This document shows, piece after piece, positions 44,301 through 55,799 of a stretch of 64,000 nucleotides of DNA. The stretch lies in contig NW_022098008.1 in assembly GCF_002288925.2 (NCBI RefSeq), positions 293,085-357,084 on the forward strand, given 5' to 3'. A program made the translations under genes and the position numbers. This stretch comes from Delphinapterus leucas. Lineage: Eukaryota > Chordata > Mammalia > Artiodactyla > Monodontidae. Positions within the stretch are counted from its first letter, which is position 1. Each line of letters begins with the position of its first letter. The notes below the pieces were generated by a model, which was not told the DNA's origin, did no database searches, and worked only from the letters and a program-made list of their open reading frames with translations.

Positions 44301-47245
44301 CCCAGGCGCCAGGTGAGAGCCCCCGGCCCTGCCCACACCTGCACCAGGAGCCGAGGCTGCTGGTCCCTCAGCCATTGTGCTGGGGCTGCTGTCCTGCCCC
44401 CCAGGAGACCAGAGCCACAGGGACCGCCCCCCCCCACCCCAAATATCACGCCGGGCAGCTGCGAAGGACAGATGACCCGGTACCTCTGTGGCTGTGCCCT
44501 GTGCGTCTCGCCGGCCTCCTGACCTGGTGGCCTTGCCCGTTTCTGCGGGCACCACCTTCCCAGGGTCCTCTAGCAGCAAGTGCACAGTGAATGAATATCC
44601 ATTTCGTGCCAGCTTGAATACTGCCCCGGGATAGTCTTGTCTTCGCATTGGGCACAGTTTATAGAGTCCCTTTGTTACCAGAAAGGTGAGGAAACATGTG
44701 GGATCTGCACTTGGGGCTGGGTATGGGGGTGTTGAAGGGTCAGTGTTCGCACACGGACACACGCTTGGGTCCATAACATGCCTTTCAGTAAGCAGCGTGA
44801 ACGAGGGGCTGATTAAAGAAATTATAGTGCATTCATCTGATGTTTGCTTCCTTTAAAATTTCAAACACTTTTAATGACATGGGAAAATGTCCACTATGTG
44901 ATGTTAGGAGAAAAAAAAAATCAGGACCCTCATATGTGCAACGTGATGCTGAGAGCGGAGGAGAGAAGGTCACACACACGTGGATGCTGCCTGCACGGAC
45001 GTGCATCGAGGTCCTGACAGGCTCCAGACCGCACGACTTGGGAGCGGTTTTGTTTCATCAACTTATACTTCTCTACAGCTCCCAGATTTTTTACAGTGAA
45101 CACACATGGCTACAAGCAAACGGAAGAGTTATTTGGACAGTGTCTGCCCAGCATTTGCCGTGCAGACTGAACTGTGGGCACCAGCCAGGCCCGCTCAGAG
45201 AGAGCCAGGAATAAGCCACACGAGGAGGGGCAGCCCCTGGTTCTGTTGTTTCCGGCGTTTCCTCCCCAGTTTGGAGTCTCGTACCAGCCGCCCAGCACGT
45301 GTCTACAAGAAGGTCCCGAAAGCAGCGAGGGCCTCAGCAGGCGCCCCGGCCACCGAATTCGCTGCCCAGTTACCACGGCAGGTTTATGACGAGGGAAATA
45401 AACGAGTCTTTACCTTTCAACAAATCCCTCCGGTTGTTTATTTAGGGTGTTCACCCCTATCTCCTTCTCAAAGGAGTTTTGGGCCACTTATGTAACTATG
45501 CTCAACACGGCACAAGGCTCCTATAAATAAGAGCCCCAGAGGTGGTGACACCTGGGATGGTGCCCTGGCGAGGCTCGTGCGGTCTTCCCACCCAGGGACC
45601 TTGCGAGGTTGCTTAACTCTTATGAACCTCATGCGCGGCCTCCCTCGCATTGCTGTCCTGTGAATAACCTGCGTGAGCACCGAGTCCCAGCAGGCAGGGC
45701 AGCGGCCTAGGTGCCCCCGAAGGGCCACGGCTCCCACCCCCGCCAGGGAAGGTTGGCGGCCCGCCTCAAGCAGGGCAGCAAGCTACACCCGACCACGGCT
45801 GCTGGGTTGGGCTGCAGGGACGTGCCAGGGGCCCAGAGCTGCGGGTCCGAGAGCTCTCCCCATATACCTCTGCCCCGGGGCCCCACCAGGGACCCTCCAC
45901 ACACAGTAAGCCGTGTCCATCCCTCCCCGGGTGCCCACCCCCAAGCTCGTTTCAGAGAAGAGACCAGCGCGAGCACCACAGGGCTAAGTGCTGGGCCCCA
46001 GAGCTTCTCTCGAGCACGAACAAAACCCAGACGTGCCTCCATTCTGGACCAAAGCGAGGGCGACACAGCTGTTCCGTGTTCATTGGATATTTACCATTCA
46101 AAACATCTGATATAAAGATAAGACCATAGCCCCAGTATTTGTAGGGAAAGTTAGCCAGAAATGGAAATGAACGGCAGGGAGCTCACTGCCTGCCAGGAGG
46201 TCAGTGACGCTGGGGCCTCCAGGTGACCCTGGGATGCACCTTTACTCCCCAAGGTGCCTGGGCCACCAGGGGCTGCGGCCAAGACGTGGGGTCGGGCCGA
46301 GGGAAGCACGGACGCTCAGGGGTCTGACCGGTGGAAGCAGGCGGGGGGCCAGCACAGGTTTTGTTTCCAGATCTCGCGGGCCCACTTCCTGGCAGTGCCA
46401 TGATGGCAGTGCGCCACGGCCCCGCTGCGCTGGCGGGTGAGGGAATAGGTAAAGACCCTCCGGCCTCTCTACCATTTCTTACGGAGACACACTTGTTAAT
46501 CTTCCCCAAGCTGAGGACGTTGAAACATTAAGTGGCGTGTGGGGGGCTTTGATACTGAAAAAGAAGCTAGTTACTTATCTGTCTTCATGTGGAGCTGGGG
46601 AGGATCTCTTCTCTCCGTGACTGACTGCAGAAGCCAGGTGAGGATTCGGGGTTCTGGAGACCAGTGGAGCCGACTTCCGTGTCCTTGGATTGTCTCCGTG
46701 GCGGGGACCAGCAGGAGGGGAGCAGAGTGCCAGCACGTGCCCAGGCCCCTCCTCCTGAGTCTGCCCCTTCTCCCCAACACGGGGATGGAACAGCGGCCCC
46801 CATGCCACCTTTCAGGGACCCCGAGGGCTCCTGGAACTCCTGGGAGGGTTCTCGGCTGTGCTCTCTGGATTCTGACCTCCTACCCTTAATTCTGATTAAG
46901 TATAAAAACCTTGTGAGAATAAACCAAAGGAGCACGTACATTCCCAAGAAACAGGAAAATGCCAGGCCAGCACCGTTCCTTCTGTGCGGTGGGTTGAGAA
47001 GAGAGAGAAGGAGCAAGCAGCGGGAGGGGACCTCGGGCTGGTGGCCCCAGCGAGGAGCTGACGGGCCTGCCACCTGCTGGACAGCCGCTGCTTCCCGGTG
47101 CAGAGGCTGAGGGCAAGGCCGCCGGGGAAGCAGCAGCAGGTTTCCAGATGATGCCGGAGCGGCGCCCAGACCAGCACTCAAGCCACACTCGAGGAAAGCC
47201 CACTGGGGAAAGGGGTACAGCCTGATGTCTCCATGGTTGTCTCTC
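41340..47245. other. Intergenic sequence, no gene
   Basis: GC-rich, mainly unique sequence with one LINE-like fragment at 44.8 kb. No coding or RNA gene recognised. Confidence 0.55.
44795..45120 (+). mobile_element. LINE-like 3' end fragment
   Basis: CACTTTTAATGACATGGGAAAATG, GTGATGTTAGGAGAAAA and a final TTCTCTACAG...TTTTTACAGTGAACACACATGG resemble the common end of an ancient LINE 3' UTR. The match is from memory and imperfect. Confidence 0.4.
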
Positions 47246-47247
47246 CT

Positions 47248-47631
47248 CTGCCCGGACCCCACCCTGCCCGGACCACCCACCCAGCCCGGACCACCCACCC
47301 TGCGTGGATCACCCACCCTGCACGGATCACCCACTCTGCACTGATCACCCACCCTGCCTGGACCACCCACCCTGCCCAGACCACCCACCCTGCACGGATC
47401 ACCCACCCTGCACGGATCACCCACTCTGCACGGATCACCCACCCTGCCCGGACCACCCACCCTGCATGGATCACCCACTCTGCCCGGACCACCCACCCTG
47501 CCCAGACCACCCACTCTGCACGGATCACCCACCCTGCCCGGACCACCCACTCTGCATGGATCACCCACGCTGCCCGGACCACCCACATTGTCTGGACCAC
47601 CCACACTGCCTGGACCACCCACACTGTTCAG
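47248..47631. repeat. 18-bp minisatellite, about 20 full copies
   Basis: Twenty uninterrupted 18-base units run from 47264 to 47623, consensus CTGCCCGGACCACCCACC. A shortened unit (47248-47263) precedes them and a decayed partial unit follows. Units fall into two kinds, distinguished by GGACC or GGATC plus linked changes (CTGCCC versus CTGCAC/CTGCAT): I count 11 of the first and 9 of the second. The period is a multiple of three, so all frames stay open and code for hexapeptide repeats; this is a by-product, not evidence of a gene. The minus strand is G-rich. Confidence 0.95.
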
Positions 47632-47699
47632 GGTCCCAGCGCATCTGCCCCTTAGGAAAAGAACAAGGAAGCTGACACAGTGGGGCACACAGTGTAAGC

Positions 47700-47790
47700 A
47701 GTTATATCAGCTCATCTTTATCACAGCCAGTGAGGTAGGAGCTATTACTGTGTTATTTCTGTGATACTGGGATGGCCTTTTATGTTCCTG
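47700..47790 (-). mobile_element. MIR SINE fragment
   Basis: CAGCTCATCTTTATCACAGCC and AGTGAGGTAGGAGCTATTACTG match the inverted MIR TCTCATTTAATCCTCAC...GAGGTAGGTACTATTA. Confidence 0.5.
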
Positions 47791-48117
47791 TTACGATTAA
47801 GGAGAGACAAGGCACCACTCTCTTGCTGTATGGACACCCCCTCCTCTGGGGCAGAGCTGGACCAGATACTTCTCAGGCAACAAGGTGACCTGTCTCAAGA
47901 TGAGAATGTCATTTTCCACACTTTTGAGGTTACTTATTAGCTTATAGCGAACTGACTAAATACTTACAAGTTTGCTAGACCAAAGCTAAATAAGAACCAT
48001 GTTGTCTTCCAGGTGGAGGGAAAATACCATAAGTGAAATAAAACACCTCAAAAGATAGGTTTATCGTTAAGTTAGTTTCAAATTTTAAAACTCTTCAAGA
48101 AAATACACCTTAGAAAT

Positions 48118-48147
48118 GAAAAAAAGAAAGAAAGAAAGAAAGAAAAA
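48118..48147. repeat. (AAAG)n microsatellite
   Basis: About six consecutive GAAA/AAAG units within an A-rich run; plausibly grown from a LINE-derived A-rich patch. Confidence 0.9.
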
Positions 48148-48490
48148 GCTACTGACTGTGAGAAGATATTTGCAATTCATAGAACAGATATTAGTATCCA
48201 GAAAACTAGAATTTCTGGGAATCAGTATGAAAAAGACAAGTAATCCAAATTTTTTGTTTGAAGTAATTTTCTTATTTGCATATTCCTGAGCCAATGTAAC
48301 GTGCTCTTAATAAATGATTTTATTTATTTAAAAAGAAAATTGAATGACGTCTGAAAGGTGGCGGAAGAAAAGAAATCCTGCCAACCCATAATCTTATACT
48401 CACTGAAAGTATCCTCCAAAATGAAGGCAAAATAAAGATGTTTTCGGATAAGCAAAAGCATTCCTGTGCTACAAACACAAACGACATAGC
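48140..48490 (+). mobile_element. Old LINE-1 fragments, plus strand
   Basis: Two L1-like pieces: 48150-48245 (GAGAAGATATTTGCAATTCATAG, AGTATCCAGAAAACTAG, GAAAAAGACAAG) from the ORF2 C-terminal region, and 48350-48490 (GAAATCCTGCCAACCC, GAAAGTATCCTCCAAAATGAAGG, AAATAAAGATG) of ORF1-region type. Degraded. Confidence 0.55.
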
Positions 48491-48764
48491 AAGGAGAAGC
48501 CTTCAGCTGAAGGGGGGCGGTCCACGCAGCAGCACGGACCGCGGGAGAAAATGAGGGAAAGCAGATGGGGAGACACGGGGGCGGGATGCCGTGAGGAGCA
48601 GCCGCAGCAACTCGCGGGTGTGGAAGTGGCCTCAGCGCTGGTGGCGGGGAGGGGGGGGGCGGGGACACTCACGGGCATGTGCAGGACTTGGAGGGACGTT
48701 GGCAGATTGCTGGGAGGGTTCATCCAGGGTCCTTCAACCTTAGCATTGTTGGCATTTTACGCCC

Positions 48765-50212
48765 AAGTCTTTCACGTGAAAGCACACATAACACGAAGTT
48801 TACCATCTTCACCATGTCTAAGTGCACACACAGCTCAGCGGCATCAAGTACATTCATGTCGTTGTGCAACCATCCCCACCATCCAACTCCAGAACTTTCT
48901 CATCTTCCCAAACTGAAACTCTGTCCCATTAAACACTAACTCCCCCTCCCCCAGCCCCTGGGAACCACCGTCCAACTTTCTGTTTCTGTGGAGTTGACTG
49001 CTCTAGGGACATCCTGTGAGTGGGATCACAGGGTATTTGTTTTTTTGTGACTGTCTTATTTTACTTAACATAAAGTCCTCAAGATTTTATCCATATTTTA
49101 GCAGGTGTCAGGAGTTCCTTCCTTTTTAAGGCTGAATAATATTCCATTGTGTGGACATATCACATTTTGCTATCCTTTCATCCACCAATGGACACTTGGG
49201 TTGCTTCCACACTTTAGCTACTGTGACTAATACTGCTGTGAACATGGGTGTGCAGATATCTCTTCCAGAGCCTGCTTTCGATTCTTCTGAGTATATACCC
49301 AGAAGTGAAATTGCTGGATCATGTGGTAATTTTATTTTTAATTTTTTATGTAAGCTCCCTACTGTTTTCCGTAGAGGCTGCCCCAGTTTACCTTCCCACC
49401 AACTGTGCACAAGGGTTTCAATTTCTTCACATCCTTGCCAATACTTACTATTTTCTGGCTTTTTTAAATTTTGATAGAAACCATCCTAAGGAGTGTGGAG
49501 TGGTATGTCATTGTAGTTTTGATTTGCATTTCCCTAATGATTAGTATCTTTTCATGTGCTTATTGGCCATCTGTATATTTTCTTTGAAGAAACGTCTATT
49601 CAAGTCCTTTACCCATTTTTGAATTGTTGTTTTGCTGTTGTTGAGTTTCAGGAGTTCTCTATATATTCTGCATATTAAATCCTTATCAGATATATAACTT
49701 GCAAATATTTTCTCCCATTCTGTGGTTTGTCTTTTTATTCTGTTGATAGTGTCTTTTTTTTGTTTGTTTTTTTTGTGGTACGCGGGCCTCTCACTGTTGT
49801 GGCCTCTCCCGTTGCGGAGCACAGGCTCTGGACGCACAGGATCAGCGGCCATGGCTCACGGGCCCAGCCGCTCCGCAGCATGTGGGATCCTCCCGGACCG
49901 GGGCACGAATCCGTGTCCCCTGCATTGGCAGGCGGACTCTCAACCACTGCACCACCAGGGAAGCCCTTGTACATCTTGATGTACAAATTCTTGATGTACA
50001 AGAATTTAACATTTTCATGAAGACCGATTTGTCTATTTTTTCTTTTGCTGTCTGTGCCTTTAGTGTCATATCAAAGAAATCACTGCCAAATCCAATGTTG
50101 TGAAAATTTTGCCCTATGTTTTTTTCTAAGGGTCATACTTTTAGGTTTTACATTTAGGTCATGTATCCATTTTGGTTATTTTTTTTTTATAAGGTGTGAG
50201 GTAAGGGTCCAA
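48765..50212 (-). mobile_element. LINE-1 (L1M-type) 3' end, minus strand
   Basis: The inverted 3' UTR spans about 48765-49070: GAAGTTTACCATCTTCACC, GGCATCAAGTACATTCATG, ATCCAACTCCAGAAC, then CCCCTCCCCCAGCCCCTGGG and GACTGCTCTAGGGACATCC. It leads into inverted ORF2 (49126-49410 encodes [19 protein letters not shown]...WNIIQP on the minus strand) and on to about 50210. A SINE is inserted at 49754-49966. Frames are broken. Confidence 0.85.
49754..49966 (-). mobile_element. CHR-2-like SINE (short form), minus strand, in L1
   Basis: T tail at 49754-49775, GTGGTACGCGGGCCTCTC, GCGGCCATGGCTCACGGG, and inverted head ending CACCAGGGAAGCCC at 49966. It interrupts the minus-strand L1 at 49.0-50.2 kb. 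Confidence 0.92.
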
Positions 50213-50420
50213 CTTCAATTGTTGACATTTGGTGCCAGGTAATTCTTTGTCGATGGGAACAACCTGTGCATTGTAGGATGTTTAGCAATATCCCTGACTT
50301 CTCCCTGCTAGATGCAGGGGGCTCTATTCCCTGGTGGGACAACCAAAAATATCTCCAGACAATGCAAATGTCTCCCTGGGCAGCAAATCTCACCCCTGGT
50401 TGGAAAACTGGTGACAAGGT
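50211..50420 (-). mobile_element. MER5A hAT-family DNA transposon
   Basis: Close to the inverted MER5A pattern across its length: TTGACATTTGGTGCCAGG, TAATTCTTTGTCG, CCTGTGCATTGTAGGATG, TTTAGCAATATCCCTG, GACAACCAAAAATATCTCC and CACCCCTGGTTGGAAAACTGG. Non-coding and shared among eutherians, so ancient. Confidence 0.88.
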
Positions 50421-50424
50421 GGTC

Positions 50425-50995
50425 TTTGGGATGGAGATGGAGCTGTGGATGGACCTCCTGGGACAAGCACAGAGCATTAAGATGTTGGGGTCCCTCCTGA
50501 ATGCCCGCCAGGGGATGCCGACTGCAGAGGGTCCCTCCATGAGCACGTGGACAAAGGACTGTGGCTCAGTGAGCCCAGGGGCAAAGTGGCCAAGGCGGCA
50601 GAGACAGAGGCTCTGCAGGGGCTTAGCAACGCAACGCCCACATCCCCACGCCAAGGCTGAGCATCCAGTCTGCCAACAGCAGAGGCCAAAAACTCACCTC
50701 CAGTGTGATACCGTTGCCTGGGGGAGAACAGAATGCTACCTGGAAACAAACTGATCAACCGAGAACCCTCCCTTTATGGAGGGGGCTGCACTTTGTCTTC
50801 CAAATTAGGAAATAAGGCATGTTCTTGTATCAGAAGACTCAACTTGCAAAATACTTTTATCTGTGGATTCAATATATTCCCAATAAAAATCCCAGTGAGG
50901 ATTTTGCTGTACTTGACAAACTCATTCCAAATGTTACACGGACACGCATGAAGCTCTGAATAGCCCAGAACACTCTTAAAGATGAATGAGGCAGG
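50425..50995. other. Intergenic sequence, no gene
   Basis: Unassigned sequence between MER5A and the MLT1-like LTR. 50850-50950 is AT-rich. Confidence 0.5.
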
Positions 50996-50997
50996 TG

Positions 50998-51390
50998 TTA
51001 TGGACAGAACTGTGCCCCCGCCGATATCTATGTTGAAGCCCTAACCCTCAATGAGGCTATATTTGGAGATGGGGTCTTTAAGGAAGTAATTAAGGTTAAA
51101 TGAGGTCATAAGAGTTGCCTCTAATCCAAAGTGACTGTGGTCCTTATAAGAAGAGGACATCAGGACACAGATACACACAGAGGGACGGCCATGTGAGGAC
51201 AGGGGGAGGAGATGGCTGTCTACACACCCAGGAGAGAGGCCTCAGGAGGAACCCATCCTGTGACACCTGGATCTTGGACATACAGCTTCTGGAACTGAGA
51301 GACAATGTGTCTGTGTTTAAGCGGCCCACCCTGATAGGACTGTGCGTAGCGGAACAGGCTCTCCTGGGCGTCCCGACTAAGAAACCACAG
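50998..51390 (+). mobile_element. MLT1-like LTR (ERVL-MaLR), plus strand
   Basis: A solitary old LTR beginning TGTTATGGACAGAACTGTGCC, then ATGTTGAAGCCCTAACCC, TATATTTGGAGATGGGG, AGGTTAAATGAGGTCATAAG and GGTCCTTATAAGAAGAGG. The last is the LTR's central region. No internal viral genes were found beside it. Confidence 0.8.
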
Positions 51391-51569
51391 TGGTTAGGAG
51401 AGGCCGGGTCTGGACAGAGGGTGGGAGGGAATAGGGAACCCAGATAGAGTACGATGGTCACTTGACTTGTGACAAAGGTGCTTCGCAGGCTCATGGGTAA
51501 AGGATGGTGTTTGTGAGTCAAGGTCACTGGGATGAGTAAGTGTCTGTTTGGAAGAAAACCTAGGTGTCC

Positions 51570-51920
51570 TTTTGGAAAGATGGCTTACATAGGACAAAAA
51601 TACACTAACCATAAAACACAGATAAATCTGACTACTTTAAAAGAAAACTCCTCTGCACTCAGAAGACATGGTTTTAAGGGAGGAAAGGTAAGCTGGAGCT
51701 GGGGAGGGTCTGTGACGATACATGGGATACAAAGCAGCAGTGTCGGGTCACACAGAGTCCTACAAACAAGAACAAGGAAGGTGGACCAAAGGCTCAAACA
51801 GTACGTCACCGTCACGGAAATCCAAGTAGCCGATAAGTAAATGTATAAAGGCTCAGTATCAATCAAGCAAATTCAAACAAAACCAAAACGAGATACCACG
51901 GAAAGCCTGAGACGCAAAGA
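51570..51920 (+). mobile_element. Old LINE-1 ORF2 fragment, plus strand
   Basis: GAAAATCC-style L1 text: AAACAGTACGTCACCG, GGAAATCCAAGTAGCC, GTATAAAGGCTCAGTATCAATC, AACAAAACCAAAACGAGATACCAC. The last is the well-known ORF2 3' motif. Degraded. Confidence 0.5.
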
Positions 51921-51924
51921 TCTC

Positions 51925-54900
51925 ATCAGCCCTGAGCTGCGAGGATTGCGGGCGTGGGACTCTCTGAAGCCCTGGCGGGGCTGGTGGAACGGCTCCGGCG
52001 GGCACTCGCTACCCTAGCCCAGCGTGCGCGTGCGTTTCCCCAGCAGAACCCTTGTCCCTGTACATCAGGGACAGGCCCACCCAGACAAGCCCGCCCACTG
52101 GGGCAGGCGTGGCTGTGCCCCTCAGATCCACCCTCCCCATGGCTGCAGGGGCCACCTTTGGCTGACGGGGAGGGGGCTCCCCAGGGAAGCCTGGGGGGTG
52201 ATGGCTTTCTGGCCGTCACTGTGGGGCCCGTGCGCAGTTCACCGCTGAGGATGTTCCTGATGAGAAGCAGCGGCGCAGGTGGAAGGGCGTTCGTGTGAGC
52301 CTGCCTGAGTCCATGTTGTCCGAATAGCCATGCTTTTGCACCGACACACGGATGCTTCAGTCCTGCAAAGTCTGCCACACTTGCAGGCGCGCCCACAAGC
52401 TCAGGGATTCCTGGACTGTCTCCCCACGCAACCCCATCACCAAGGTCAAGAGGAAGGCTGGCCTGGGCTGAGCCTGCACCCACCTCCGTCTCCTGGGGGT
52501 GAAGAGGCCGCCACGTCCCTTCCCCACCACAGAGCCTCACCTCCCACCTGCCCTGAGTCCTCGGGACCAACCCCACCCCGTCCCTTCTCTCCATCGGTGC
52601 CCCTCGCGAGAAGCCCCGCCTCCCAGACCACCCCTCGTTTCACCACTGTGTGCCCACGAGGCTCTGCCTGCCCCTAGAATTCTTCCACTGATTCTGGACC
52701 CCTCCCTAAAAACCCAGGTCATCACCTATGGCCATCCGCTGCCAGGCCGTGCCCCCTCGTTTCCCCAGCTCATTTCATTAGCTCCTGGATCAATGCCACC
52801 CTCTCCATTTGCTCCTGCCTGAATCTGTCATTGTGGAAATGCACACTCAGCTCCTTCCCGGACCGCCCCTCCAGGAGTCCTGGCCTCCGCGCCCCTGGCC
52901 CCTCACTGCCACGGCCTCACCCCAGGCTTGTCCTCCCAACCCCGACGGCACACCTGCTGCCTCTGCCACCCACCAGCAGGGGCTCCAGGCCAGCGACCCG
53001 GGCCTGCGCTGCCCCTACCTCGTGCGCCCGGCCCACAGGTGCAGTCAGCCCTCGAATTTCCCTCCACTTCCTCCCATTTCTCTGCATCGTCACCCTGGGG
53101 CTCCCCTGGCAACGGCTCCATGTTTAAAAGGATCCTAGGTCTTCCTGCCGCCTGCTTCCTCCCGCCGATAGGAGGGTCCCTAAGAGCACATAAACAAGCT
53201 GTGTGTCCTCCTACCTTGGAAGACGAGCCTTCCACCAGAATCCCCTCGGCGCTCTCCCCACCGGCCCTCCAAGACATGCCCGCTGCCCCCAAGCCTCTCC
53301 TCCGCCAGCACACGGAGGAAAGGGCTGTCGGTGCCCTGGATGGCTGGCCCTGCCCACCCAGCGTGGCCTCGTCCACGCTCACGGTTGCCCGAGTGCTGTC
53401 ACCCTGGCTATCACTTCCCTCCTGAACTACAGGCCGATGGCCAGCGCCATCTCAGTCTGGTCCACTCCTTCTCTGGGGCGGGCAGCTGCAGCCATGCCTA
53501 GACACCTGCCTCCCGGCCCAGACTCAGGCAGCACCTCGTGGACCCGCCTGGGCTCTGGCCATGCTGTCCCTCCCCATTTCCTACCTTGGAGGGATGCGGC
53601 CCCAGCCCCCTGCAGCTGGGGGCAAGACCTTGGTTGTTTAGTCCCTTCCCGGCCTCGGGTCATTCTGCAGGTAGACGTGGGCCCCTCGCCAGGCCCTTCC
53701 AGGCTCTCTCTGGGATCCCAGGGGGCGGCTCCCTTCTGCCACAGCAGCAGAGGGATGTAGGTGCACATGTGTTCTTGCCCGGGGAAATTTCTAGGGCCAG
53801 GAAACTGGCTGTCCCGAGGGAGCCCTGCATTTTGTAGGTGTCTCTTCAATTAGCAAAGTCTTACCTTCCTTTCCTCGCTGGCCTGTGTGCCCGTGAGCCC
53901 GTGGGACGTGGCTGCCTGAGGTTCAGCACTTCTACCAGCAGGAAGGACATGTGGTCATCGGCAGCTGGCAGGCTGGAAGGGACCCTCAGCCGCCCACAGA
54001 CACGCCGCTTACGCTCGTGGGTGATCACCCCACGCAGACAATGGCACCGAGGGGAGTATTCTGGCCAAGTCAACCCTCCTTGCAAAGAGGTCATTGGACT
54101 CAGACATAATAGAATACACTGTCTTGTCTTGACTGATCACATGCTGGATGTCAGTTTTTAATTTAATTTGATACCATAGCCCTAAAGTTCAACTTATCCT
54201 CAGAGCTGAATGATTCTGCACACTCTTACCAAGCGGCTAAGTGCTTATAAGGAATAGACACTCACAAATCCCGACTCCGCCAGTTTAAGTTTGTGAATAT
54301 ATGGGGTGGTTGGCATTCATCCTTTCATACTCGGTATGAGAACTGCTAAGCGAACGTGCTAAGAGGAGACCCTGGCCCACGAGGGAGCAGGACCCTGTGT
54401 GTGCTGAGCACAGACAGGAGGCCGGCCCCTGGCCTCACCGCTTCCTGGGGCTCTGCGGCTGTTGCACCAGCCAGGACGGTGCCCGTGTGCTCGATGAGTC
54501 ATTTCCCCTCAAAGGGGCCCCCAAAGGCCCATCAGCCTCTCTGGCTCAGCCCCCTACGACTCTGGGCAGGTACGGGACTAGGACCCCAGGCAGGGTGGCC
54601 GAGGGGCCTTGGGGGTCCACGTGCTGTTCCGGAAGGGAGTACTGACCCGAGATCGCCACAGGGCACGAGGAGTCCTGAACCAGAGCCGGAACCCACACAC
54701 ACACTCGAGAGGCTTGCCCCGCGGACAGGAGTGGACCCGACCCGACGCCCGTGCTTACCCAGGATGGACGACAGGGCCACGAGTGTCCACAGGCTGAGCA
54801 GGAAGGGGGTCCGCACGGAGAGCCACTGCAGGCTGGCCACCGGGACCCCGCCGCTGCTGTTCCAGGGGGCGGTGTGTGGCTGCGGGTGCATGGTGTCCAA

Positions 54901-55795
54901 CGGCGCCAGGGCACGCACACCAGGGCCCTGCGCCCACACGCTGTACGTGGGGCCCCAGCACGCACCTCGCCAGGCTCGGGGCGTCCGCTGTGAGTCCATC
55001 TCCTTCCCTGTCCCGAGTTCTGGCCAGTGGGCCGTCCTAGGACTGGCTCTCTCCCCACAGGAGTTCAAAGCCTTTGCAAGGAGCGTTGCCCACTTCCCTG
55101 TGCTGGGAGATAAGGGGCCGGCCCAGCCCCTCATGAGATTAATCTGCCGGTCACGGCAAAGAGAAGCAGATGAAGAAAGGGGGTTTAATTGCTGCTTTAT
55201 CAGGGCGTTCCAGTCTTCGCCTGGAATACTGCCCGGGATGGGGGAACCGCAGAAAGGGATCACACCCAGTAACACTTCCCCAGGTCCAGCACTGGGCACT
55301 GCGGTTCCCACCGTGGGGTCTGCAGCTAGCATGTGCTTCACAAAGCCCCCTCCCACCTCCTTGGGGCTCCTCAGGCTTCAGGGCGGCGCCAGGGCCTTTT
55401 CTTCTGCCAAGACCCCTTCCTCCAAGTCAGGCTCAGGCTCCTGGGTCCCCCAGCTCAGCTGGATCCCTGGCTGCTTCTCCTGCCACTTCCCTGTGCCCAG
55501 GTAACCTTGCCCATGGCAGGTGAGGACCCCCGACCAGAGGCTGGGGACGCCGCATGGTCAGGCCCAAGCACACCAGGCAGATGGGGGTGGGGACAAAGGT
55601 CTGGCCTGGCATTTTGTGTTGGAACCCAAGTGGCTGAGGGGACCCACACACGTGAGAGGAAGAGGCTGTCCTGGGGGGGTGAGATGGAGATGTGTTCCCT
55701 AAAGGGTGGATCAGACACGTAAGCACATTGAGGACAATGGGACCTGAGTTTCTTACTGTCAGCAAAGGGAGTCACAAATTTCAAGAGAGAAAATG
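51925..55795. other. Intergenic sequence, no gene
   Basis: GC-rich, C-rich on the plus strand at 52.4-53.8 kb. An AT-rich island at 54.09-54.37 kb shows no repeat signature. The 382-codon open frame at 54356-55504 has low-complexity composition and no domain. Confidence 0.55.
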
Positions 55796-55799
55796 ACTG

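Noticed and set aside
47264..47623. Possible CRISPR-like array
   Set aside because: Units are contiguous 18-mers without spacers, in a mammalian genome. It is a minisatellite.
46585..47688. 367-codon minus-strand open frame with GRVGDPCRVGG-type repeats
   Set aside because: The repeat half is the 18-bp minisatellite read in one of its three open frames. The rest is GC-rich with no domain.
54356..55504. 382-codon plus-strand open frame
   Set aside because: Pro/Gly/Ser/Arg-rich composition, no domain, competing frames on the other strand, GC-rich region; chance ORF.
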